Source: Alphaproteobacteria bacterium UBA5343 (GTDB lineage Bacteria > Pseudomonadota > Alphaproteobacteria > RF32 > UBA5343). From it: a DNA stretch of 6,493 nucleotides. Positions 1 through 4,957 of this stretch are shown piece by piece; position 1 is the stretch's first letter; each line of letters begins with the position of its first letter. The translations under genes and the position numbers were made by a program. A model generated the notes under the pieces. The model searched no databases, was not told the DNA's origin, and saw only the letters and a list, made by a program, of their open reading frames with translations. The stretch spans positions 6,915-13,407 of the forward strand of contig DHQH01000040.1 in assembly GCA_002410125.1 (NCBI GenBank), given 5' to 3'.

Positions 1-22
1 CCTAGTACAAATTAGTACTTGG

Positions 23-46
23 GTCTTCTGATTTGGAGATGAAGAC
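23..46. repeat. Short inverted repeat downstream of the first binding-protein gene
   Basis: GTCTTC (23-28) and GAAGAC (41-46) form a perfect 6-bp inverted repeat with a 12-nt loop. It lies just past the stop codon of the binding-protein gene at 59-1150. A second small inverted repeat, AGTAC/GTACT (4-8 and 15-19), lies next to it. There is no T-run on either side, so this is not a convincing intrinsic terminator, although it could be a weak 3' hairpin on the mRNA. The first 58 bases contain no gene I can support. Confidence 0.3.
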
Positions 47-58
47 GATGTGATTTAG

Positions 59-1150
59 CTAAAAAGACAAAGACACCGATTTTCCATTAATCACCTTTTT
101 CAGATATGCTTTAGAATGAATCAACCCATCACCATCTACTGTAAATTCACCCAAAGCACCATCATATTTATCTTTTTCTTTTATCGCCTTAACCACCAAT
201 TTATTATCAGGCTTCATACCATCTACCCCAACTCTCTCATAACCATAAATTAAAAGTGAAACTGCATCATAAATATTAGCCGTACAAGGTTGTGTTTCAT
301 GACCTGTATCACGATTAAACTTCTCTATAAATTCTTCTGTTCCAAATGATGATTCCACATACCACATATCATTAAATATATTTCTATCTTCTGCCTCATA
401 AAAAGCATCAATAGAGGTCACATTATTCTTACCAGTTAATTCCCTATATTGCTTAACAAAAAGAAATGGTTCTGGCGGAACTCCAATTATATAATATAAA
501 TCTATTGTCTTTAGCGATTCTAATTTATTAATTAGCATTCTAAAATCTTTTAGACCAGGATTATAGGTTTCTCTTACCACAACATCAATATCAGTCTTTG
601 CAAAAAGTCTTTCTAACTCATCAACTTGTTCAAATGAACCTGAGTATTTTCCATGTATGAAGGCTATATTTTTAATACCCTCTTTTTTCATATGATTATA
701 AAGAGTTTCAAAATGCTCACCTGTCTGAGTATAACTATTAAAATTATATTCTCCCTTAGCCGCATTACTGCCAAATGTGCAAGCAAAGTGAATTTTCTTA
801 GCCATTTCTGCCTTAGGACTTACTATTGAATACATATCCCACATAGAAATAATTGCATCCACCTTATCTATATTAAATAATTTAACTGTATTAAGATTAG
901 CTTGTATTTGCTTTTGCTGGTCATCTTCAAAAATCAACTCATAATCAAATTTAGTTTCTCCAGCATCTTTTACAGCCAATTCCATCGCTTTTTTAACCAT
1001 TGTACCAATATGAGCAACATCTCCTGTTAATGGAAGAGTAGCTCCAATTTTTATAACTTCTTTTTTAGATTCTGTTTCTGATTTAAAAGGATTCGCAACA
1101 ACCAACCAGATAGCTGCAACAACTAAAACAATAACAATTATTTTTTTCAT
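59..1150 (-). CDS. ABC-type branched-chain amino acid (LIV-type) substrate-binding protein, paralogue 1
   Basis: This 363-residue protein looks like a periplasmic ligand-binding protein of the Leu/Ile/Val-binding type (Peripl_BP_6, type I fold). Such proteins capture a small ligand, usually an amino acid, for an ABC importer. Residues 2-19 are a KK pair followed by a hydrophobic stretch ending V-V-A. This is either a signal peptide with a possible signal peptidase I site after A19 or an uncleaved anchor; there is no lipobox cysteine. The fold opens with IGATLPLTG (35-43), typical of the family, followed by FEDDQ at 74-78. DMWYV and NIYDAVSLL motifs follow towards the C terminus. The ATG at 1148-1150 is chosen because GGAG (1159-1162) precedes it by 8 nt and it starts directly at the signal sequence. 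An in-frame ATG 13 codons upstream has no such support. The stop is TAG. No permease or ATPase gene is nearby, so the ligand is unknown. It is clearly homologous to the protein at 3086-4147. Confidence 0.85.
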   Translation of the reverse strand: MKKIIVIVLVVAAIWLVVANPFKSETESKKEVIKIGATLPLTGDVAHIGTMVKKAMELAVKDAGETKFDYELIFEDDQQKQIQANLNTVKLFNIDKVDAIISMWDMYSIVSPKAEMAKKIHFACTFGSNAAKGEYNFNSYTQTGEHFETLYNHMKKEGIKNIAFIHGKYSGSFEQVDELERLFAKTDIDVVVRETYNPGLKDFRMLINKLESLKTIDLYYIIGVPPEPFLFVKQYRELTGKNNVTSIDAFYEAEDRNIFNDMWYVESSFGTEEFIEKFNRDTGHETQPCTANIYDAVSLLIYGYERVGVDGMKPDNKLVVKAIKEKDKYDGALGEFTVDGDGLIHSKAYLKKVINGKSVSLSF

Positions 1151-1179
1151 TTGAACATCTCCAAAACAAGATATAAAAT
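1151..1179 (+). promoter_or_regulatory. Possible promoter of the small membrane protein gene
   Basis: TTGAAC (1151-1156) and TAAAAT (1174-1179) are separated by 17 nt. They match the sigma-70 boxes at 4/6 and 5/6 positions and would give a leader of about 40 nt before the ATG at 1228. The -35 box directly abuts the start codon of the divergent binding-protein gene, and the spacer covers that gene's ribosome-binding site. The 77-nt gap therefore has to serve both directions. The region is very AT-rich, so chance matches are likely. On the minus strand I see only a loose TATTAT box and no good -35. Confidence 0.3.
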
Positions 1180-1227
1180 AATAATACAAACATTAAACTA
1201 AAAAGAAACAAAAGAAAAGAACAAAAT

Positions 1228-1479
1228 ATGAATATTCAAGATGAAATTATAGAAATAAAAGCTCGCAACAAAAGAGTAGAACTAGATAAAGCATGGGAAA
1301 CTTCAAAAACTAGAAAGTTACTTATTTGCATTATAACTTATATCTTTGTTGTAATAACAATGTATAGCCTAGAAATTGTAAAACCTTTTATTAACGCAAT
1401 CATTCCAACTTTAGGTTTTTTCTTATCCACCTTAACCATTCGATTCGCAAAAAATATTTGGATTAAGAAACAAAAATAA
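1228..1479 (+). CDS. Small two-helix membrane protein of unknown function
   Basis: This is an 83-residue protein whose function I cannot assign. Residues 1-30 are charged and probably helical and cytoplasmic (DEIIEIKARNKRVELDKAWETSKTRK region). Two hydrophobic segments follow at about 31-48 and 54-71. The second carries the phrase IPTLGFFLSTLTI (59-71), and the protein ends in a short basic tail (KNIWIKKQK). From memory, a W-E-T-S-x-x-R block before helix 1 and PTLGFxLSTL in helix 2 recur in small hypothetical proteins of many bacteria, so I think this is a real conserved family rather than a chance frame. The upstream region is purine-rich (AAAGAAAAGAAC) but lacks a strong Shine-Dalgarno. 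It is the only plus-strand gene in the window, divergent from the binding protein at 59-1150 and convergent with the Nudix gene. Confidence 0.7.
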   Translation: MNIQDEIIEIKARNKRVELDKAWETSKTRKLLICIITYIFVVITMYSLEIVKPFINAIIPTLGFFLSTLTIRFAKNIWIKKQK

Positions 1480-1494
1480 TTCTAAACCTAAGAC

Positions 1495-1530
1495 CGTCAT
1501 TGCGAGAGCTTTAGCTCGTGGCAATCTCGC
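1495..1530. repeat. Palindromic intergenic repeat (CGTCATTGCGAG type)
   Basis: The sequence starts CGTCATTGCGAG and ends GTGGCAATCTCGC. Inside it, ATTGC (1499-1503) pairs with GCAAT (1521-1525) and GAGCT pairs with AGCTC, giving a two-part hairpin with a small internal loop. The bases are noticeably richer in GC than the surroundings. From memory, this wording matches a dispersed palindromic repeat common between genes in rickettsial and other low-GC bacterial genomes. It fills the 53-nt gap between two convergent stop codons. There is no T-run, so it is not a classical terminator, but it could still form a stem in both mRNAs. Confidence 0.6.
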
Positions 1531-1532
1531 TA

Positions 1533-1973
1533 CTATATAGAATATCCACCATCAAGCAACTTATCTAAATTCTTAGACTCAGAAAAAAACAACCTACAAG
1601 CCTCTAGCAATTCATTAGGGATTGCATCTAAATCAAACCATTTCCATTCCTTAAACTTATGAGGCTCCATAGTTTTTAACTCTCCTTCATATTTATCTGC
1701 GACCATATGAATAGTTGTAAAATGAATATTCTCTTTTGTGTGCTTATCATTTGTCACCCCTATAATTCTTACATCTTCTTTCTTTATATCTAAATTTGTT
1801 TCTTCTTTAGCTTCTCTAATAGCTCCATCCTCAAAATCTTCCATAAAATCGAGTTTTCCACCAGGAGCCGACCAAACATCTGGAGCATGCTTCCAAGTTC
1901 TATATCCTAAAAGAATTTGCTTTTTCTCATTTAATATATAAATCCCAAGCCCAACTCTTGTAACATTATCCAT
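1533..1973 (-). CDS. Nudix hydrolase, NUDT15/MutT-like nucleotide pyrophosphatase
   Basis: This 146-residue Nudix protein should hydrolyse a nucleoside diphosphate linked to another moiety, releasing a phosphate-containing leaving group with the help of Mg2+. The Nudix box spans 39-61: G39, E45, then R53-E54 and the metal-binding E57-E58. The usual glycine near its end is N60. The box is preceded by W-S-A-P-G-G (34-39). The start VGLGIYILNEKKQILLG, the HFTTIHMVA strand and the EPHKFKEWKWFDLDAIP segment near the C terminus resemble the NUDT15 group. That suggests oxidised or non-canonical dNTPs as substrates, though other nucleotides are possible. AAGGGA lies 7 nt before the ATG. The stop is TAG. 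It is transcribed in the same direction as the peptidase gene upstream but is separated from it by 164 nt. Confidence 0.88.
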   Translation of the reverse strand: MDNVTRVGLGIYILNEKKQILLGYRTWKHAPDVWSAPGGKLDFMEDFEDGAIREAKEETNLDIKKEDVRIIGVTNDKHTKENIHFTTIHMVADKYEGELKTMEPHKFKEWKWFDLDAIPNELLEACRLFFSESKNLDKLLDGGYSI

Positions 1974-2019
1974 TATAATTTCCCTTTTTTAATTTTGACT
2001 TCCTACAGATCCCAACAAC

Positions 2020-2048
2020 CCATCACCCTCACTCTCAAGGTCTGATGG
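2020..2048. repeat. Hairpin-forming intergenic repeat remnant
   Basis: CCATCA (2020-2025) pairs with TGATGG (2043-2048). Inside this, CCCT (2026-2029) can pair with AAGG (2037-2040) with one wobble, leaving a 7-nt loop and a 2-nt bulge, TC. The minus-strand wording, AATCCATCAGACCTTGAGAG continuing to GATGGG, reminds me of the dispersed 'GGATCCATC' palindromes found between alphaproteobacterial genes. It lies in the peptidase-Nudix spacer. No T-run follows on either strand, so I classify it as a repeat remnant rather than a terminator. The family assignment is from memory. Confidence 0.4.
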
Positions 2049-2089
2049 ATTTTGTGCCAATAGAAGTAATTTAAGAAATTTTGCGATTG

Positions 2090-2118
2090 ATTTTAGAAAT
2101 ACTAAATGACTTGAGCAA
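2090..2118 (-). promoter_or_regulatory. Weak candidate promoter for the Nudix gene
   Basis: On the minus strand, TTGCTC (complement of 2113-2118) and TAAAAT (complement of 2090-2095) are 17 nt apart. The -10 matches 5/6 positions and the -35 only 3/6. It would give a leader of about 110 nt containing the hairpin at 2020-2048. The 164-nt spacer makes an independent Nudix promoter reasonable, but I see no clear terminator behind the peptidase gene, so read-through is equally possible. Confidence 0.2.
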
Positions 2119-2137
2119 AATATTCGAAAAATTACGA

Positions 2138-3052
2138 TTAGTGGTGCAAAAGACGAAGACCATTTAGTTTGTCAGTTAATATTAGACTCACCTTCTTACT
2201 TTTGTGATTCTCCCTATTCACAATAATAAGTTCTGAATTTTTCAATCCCTTATGCAATTCATAAGCCTGTATTAAAGGACAACACATATCAACTCTACCC
2301 TGTACAATCACAGTCGGAATATGCCCAATTTTATCAAGATTATTCATAATTCCATTTTTTTCATTTAAGAAACATTCATTCACCATAAAATGTAAATATA
2401 TCTTAGTGTCTCCAATTGTTTCTTCATCTGCATCTTCCACAAAATCAAATTTATCAGGCTCATTTAGCATTAAAGCATATTCATAATTACTCATAACTTC
2501 TGCAACTTTTTTCTTTTCTTTAAAGTCACCATTTTGGATTCTATCAAATAAATATACAGAAATATCATCTCTCTTATCAACTGGAATATTACTTATAAAT
2601 TTATCATAATAATCAGGATAAATTGTCTGAGAATGTTTTAATATCCACTCATCATCTTTTTTCCTACCCAAAAACACTGCTGCTACAAATATATTACTCA
2701 CTCGCTTTGGATTATGTTGAGCATAAAGCAAAGCCATAGTAGAGCCCCAAGATGCCCCCATCACAATCACTTTATCAATGCCTAATTTATCTAAAATTTT
2801 ATCAACATCACTTAAAAGATTCTGAGTATTATTAGCTTTTATCTCACCCCTTGGCTTTGACTTACCACATCCTCTTTGATCAAAAGCAATCACTCTAAAC
2901 TTATCTTTACCATTAGCATATGTTTTCTTAAACCTAGACCCTGGTCCACCATGAAACATCAAAACTGGTTGCCCATTTGGATCTCCATATTCTACATAAT
3001 AAACTTCATGAATATCATCAACTTTTATATATCCGTCTTTAATCTTTCTCAT
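2138..3052 (-). CDS. pip: Proline iminopeptidase-type alpha/beta hydrolase (peptidase family S33)
   Basis: This 304-residue cytoplasmic hydrolase should cleave an N-terminal proline from peptides. The oxyanion motif HGGPG is at 34-38 and is diagnostic of proline iminopeptidases. DQRGCGKS (58-65) follows, and the nucleophile elbow GASWGS places the catalytic serine at S101. The acid is probably D255 in QGRVDMCCP. The histidine is probably H283 in ENHKS, where the family usually has GHS. The helical cap lies between about 130 and 240. Length is close to the usual 300-320 residues. The gene starts 33 nt after the stop of the binding protein upstream with no terminator between, so the two are probably co-transcribed. 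The ribosome-binding site is weak: AAGGA lies about 12 nt before the ATG. Related family members act on other amides or esters, so the substrate is inferred from the HGGPG motif. Confidence 0.87.
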   Translation of the reverse strand: MRKIKDGYIKVDDIHEVYYVEYGDPNGQPVLMFHGGPGSRFKKTYANGKDKFRVIAFDQRGCGKSKPRGEIKANNTQNLLSDVDKILDKLGIDKVIVMGASWGSTMALLYAQHNPKRVSNIFVAAVFLGRKKDDEWILKHSQTIYPDYYDKFISNIPVDKRDDISVYLFDRIQNGDFKEKKKVAEVMSNYEYALMLNEPDKFDFVEDADEETIGDTKIYLHFMVNECFLNEKNGIMNNLDKIGHIPTVIVQGRVDMCCPLIQAYELHKGLKNSELIIVNRENHKSKKVSLILTDKLNGLRLLHH

Positions 3053-3085
3053 TTCTTTATATAGTCCTTATTATATTTCATATTC

Positions 3086-4147
3086 TTACTTCACTCTCTT
3101 AATAATAGTTTGAGAATGGAAAATCCCTTCACTATCTTGCGTCAATTTGCCTGACACTCCATTAAATTTCTTAATCTTCATAATTACATCGACCAACTCT
3201 TCACCATCTGATAGATTTTCAAAACCTTGTCCTAACATCGCTATAATATCATAGATATTACTAGCTCCAAAACTTGCATCATTACCGGTTCTTTTTGCTA
3301 ATTCTTTTTTGAAATTCTCTTCTAAATCTAAATTATCAACATACCACATATCTTTAATAATAGATTTATCGGTTACAAAATTAGCATAAAAAACTGTTGT
3401 AATATCACCTTTATATCCCAGCTCCCTTAACTGCTTTGTAAACACCTCGAAACCTGGCGAATATAAAAATATAGTCACGATATCTGGATTACTAGCTAAT
3501 ATCTTACTAATTTCTTGTCTATAATTTCTCTCTTCTGCAGCAAAAGAACTCAAAGACACTAAATTCATATTTGCTTTATTAACTTGTTTTATAAACTCAT
3601 CTCTCATAGCCTTAGGACCACTATGATTTAAATAAACTAATGAGATATTTTTAATCTTATTCTTATTAAACTGCTCTGTCATTTTATACATAAAATCTTC
3701 TGGCTGCGACCAATTAGTAAAATTATATTTCCCAATTGCCGGCTTCTTATCTACCCCCATTCCAAAATGTACAATCTTATTTTTTTCAGCCAATGGTGAA
3801 ACCACATTACCAGAATTAGAAGACCATGAAACAATCGTATCAACTTTATCGATATTCACTAATTTATTATATGCAAGAGCTGTTCTTTTTGATTCCATTT
3901 GATCATCTTCAAAAACAATCTCATATTTATATTTCTTTGCCGCTTTATTTAGCTTATTAAGTGAAATCTCTGCAGCCTTCCTAGCAGTCACACCCAAATA
4001 TGCCTTAGGGCCACTAAGGGGTAAAATAACACCGATTCTTTTAACTTCTTTTTTCTCTGCACTATTTGCATCATTAATTGTAAAACCTTTAATCACTAAG
4101 AAAATTCCAAGAATAAGAACTAACACCCACATGATTTTTTTAGACAT
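3086..4147 (-). CDS. ABC-type branched-chain amino acid (LIV-type) substrate-binding protein, paralogue 2
   Basis: This 353-residue periplasmic ligand-binding protein of the Leu/Ile/Val-binding type is homologous to the one at 59-1150. Shared landmarks are IG-LPL-G after the signal region, FEDDQ (79-83), NIDKVD, VSP-AE, DMWYV, NIYD and a C-terminal G-G-T-D-G-HS pattern. Residues 3-19 form a hydrophobic segment after S-K-K, followed by a polar stretch ending A-N-S-A-E. This is either a signal peptide with possible cleavage near A30 or a membrane anchor; there is no lipobox cysteine. The start at 4145-4147 is chosen because GAGG precedes it by 6 nt. In-frame ATGs further upstream would begin inside or next to the promoter at 4182-4209. 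It heads a probable two-gene unit with the peptidase gene 33 nt downstream. No transporter permease or ATPase is in view, so its partner and ligand are unknown. Confidence 0.86.
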   Translation of the reverse strand: MSKKIMWVLVLILGIFLVIKGFTINDANSAEKKEVKRIGVILPLSGPKAYLGVTARKAAEISLNKLNKAAKKYKYEIVFEDDQMESKRTALAYNKLVNIDKVDTIVSWSSNSGNVVSPLAEKNKIVHFGMGVDKKPAIGKYNFTNWSQPEDFMYKMTEQFNKNKIKNISLVYLNHSGPKAMRDEFIKQVNKANMNLVSLSSFAAEERNYRQEISKILASNPDIVTIFLYSPGFEVFTKQLRELGYKGDITTVFYANFVTDKSIIKDMWYVDNLDLEENFKKELAKRTGNDASFGASNIYDIIAMLGQGFENLSDGEELVDVIMKIKKFNGVSGKLTQDSEGIFHSQTIIKRVK

Positions 4148-4181
4148 ATCAACCTCGTACATAACGTAGAAAAACATATTT

Positions 4182-4209
4182 ATTATAAAAGCATAATACA
4201 AAAATTCAA
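4182..4209 (-). promoter_or_regulatory. Sigma-70-type promoter of the binding protein-peptidase unit
   Basis: On the minus strand, TTGAAT (complement of 4204-4209) and a perfect TATAAT (complement of 4182-4187) are separated by 16 nt. The transcript would start near 4175, giving a leader of about 28 nt before the ATG at 4147. It sits right behind the rplQ terminator, which is what an independent transcription unit needs. The consensus -10 and the position make it one of the two better promoter candidates in the window. Confidence 0.6.
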
Positions 4210-4228
4210 CTCAATTAAATTAAGGCAC

Positions 4229-4259
4229 AAAAAAAGAGTGGTTAAATAACCACTCTTTT
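4229..4259 (-). terminator. Intrinsic terminator after rplQ
   Basis: A perfect 12-bp inverted repeat, AAAAGAGTGGTT (4232-4243) and AACCACTCTTTT (4248-4259), has a 4-nt loop. On the minus strand it ends in a run of seven T (complement of 4229-4235). It begins 26 nt past the rplQ stop codon and ends the ribosomal protein block. The reverse direction also ends in TTTT, but no plus-strand gene leads into it. Confidence 0.93.
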
Positions 4260-4284
4260 CCAAAACTAATATCTAAAGTAAATA

Positions 4285-4722
4285 CTATTTAGATGATTCA
4301 GCAGCTGCAGCAGCTTCTCTCTCAGCTTGAACTCTGATTTTGTCTTCTGCACCTTTAGCATTAACATCTCTGTCAACTAATTCAATAAATGCAACAGGAG
4401 CACAATCACCATGTCTAAAACCAGCTTTTAATACTCTTGTATATCCACCATTTCTAGATTTATATCTCTCACCTAAAACAGAGAAAAGTTTTGCAACAAC
4501 TTTTTCATCTCTTAAATATGCAATAGCTTGTCTTCTTGCATGAAGTGAGCCATCTTTTGCTAATGTAATCATTTTATCAGCAACTGTTCTCATGTCTTTT
4601 GCTTTAGGTAGAGTTGTTTTGATTTGCTCATGAGTAATTAAAGCATTTACTAAGTTTGCAAACATAGCTTTTCTGTGAGCTTTAGTTCTACCAAATTTTC
4701 TGTGTTTCATTCCGTGTCTCAT
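4285..4722 (-). CDS. rplQ: 50S ribosomal protein L17
   Basis: L17 is a component of the large ribosomal subunit near the exit tunnel. The N terminus MRHGMKHRKFGRTKAHRKAM carries the family's basic signature, and the THEQIKTTLPKAKDMR block and the NGGYTRVLK segment are equally typical. At 145 residues it is longer than the E. coli protein (127). The extra length is a charged and alanine-rich tail (AEREAAAAAESSK), as often seen in Alphaproteobacteria. AAGGAAAG lies about 4-8 nt before the ATG. The gene follows rpoA as usual, but a 235-nt gap with a terminator and its own promoter candidate separates them. The stop is TAG, and a strong terminator follows. Confidence 0.98.
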   Translation of the reverse strand: MRHGMKHRKFGRTKAHRKAMFANLVNALITHEQIKTTLPKAKDMRTVADKMITLAKDGSLHARRQAIAYLRDEKVVAKLFSVLGERYKSRNGGYTRVLKAGFRHGDCAPVAFIELVDRDVNAKGAEDKIRVQAEREAAAAAESSK

Positions 4723-4747
4723 TAGACTTTCCTTTCTCTATTTTTAC

Positions 4748-4824
4748 CTTCAATTGATGAAGTTGATAACACACATCATCTAACCACCATACAGTGAATT
4801 AAACGATTCGCTCCCCCATGGAGC
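4748..4824 (-). promoter_or_regulatory. Structured leader of rplQ mRNA
   Basis: Two small hairpins can form in the putative 110-nt leader. The first is GCTCC/GGAGC with a 5-nt loop (4810-4824). The second is CTTCA/TGAAG with a 5-nt loop (4748-4762), close upstream of the Shine-Dalgarno. An 8-base motif, TATGGTGG on the minus strand, occurs near both 4788 and 4857. The structures are short, and I do not recognise a known ribosomal protein leader family. Regulation by an r-protein is possible but not shown. Confidence 0.25.
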
Positions 4825-4838
4825 TTTTAAGTTGCTGT

Positions 4839-4867
4839 TTTGTAACACCCCCACCATATAAAGTCAA
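4839..4867 (-). promoter_or_regulatory. rplQ: Promoter candidate for rplQ
   Basis: On the minus strand, TTGACT (complement of 4862-4867, 5/6 match) and TACAAA (complement of 4839-4844, 4/6 match) are 17 nt apart. TG precedes the -10 in the extended -10 position. It lies between the rpoA terminator and rplQ, where a promoter is needed if that terminator works. Transcription would start near 4832, about 110 nt before the rplQ start codon. Confidence 0.5.
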
Positions 4868-4900
4868 TAATAAATTACTGAAAAAATAAGCAAAACAACA

Positions 4901-4931
4901 AAAAAAGCCTCCCAATCAGGAGGCTTTTTTT
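4901..4931 (-). terminator. Strong bidirectional intrinsic terminator after rpoA
   Basis: GCCTCC (4907-4912) and GGAGGC (4919-4924) form a perfect GC-rich stem around a 6-nt loop. A runs on one side and T runs on the other extend the stem to 12 bp and provide a T-tract on either strand. It starts 27 nt past the rpoA stop codon. In most bacteria rpoA and rplQ share one mRNA, so this position is unusual. Confidence 0.92.
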
Positions 4932-4957
4932 ATTTGTTTTTAATCAATTAAAATTGA

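Noticed and set aside
2..58. Minus-strand frame after the binding-protein stop reading HIVFISKSEDPSTNLY, vaguely like the start of a lipoate-protein ligase
   Set aside because: Only 18 codons, no start codon in frame, and a TAG at 2-4. Too short to separate a remnant from chance without sequence to the left.
1151..1189. In-frame upstream ATG giving a 13-residue N-terminal extension of the first binding protein
   Set aside because: The extension (MYYYFISCFGDVQ) precedes a proper signal sequence and has no ribosome-binding site, whereas GGAG stands 8 nt before the inner ATG at 1150.
2078..2121. ATTTTGC/GCAAAAT inverted repeat behind the peptidase gene as a terminator
   Set aside because: The loop is about 30 nt, the stem is AT-rich and only 7 bp, and no T-run follows on the minus strand.
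4148..4201. In-frame upstream starts giving up to 18 extra residues on the second binding protein
   Set aside because: The outermost start would lie within the TTGAAT/TATAAT promoter region, and the ATG at 4147 has GAGG at good spacing and begins the signal sequence.
4799..4819. Tiny leader ORF in the rplQ leader (ATG GGG GAG CGA ATC GTT TAA)
   Set aside because: Six codons with no Shine-Dalgarno, and the ATG lies in the loop of a small hairpin. No amino-acid bias suggests attenuation.
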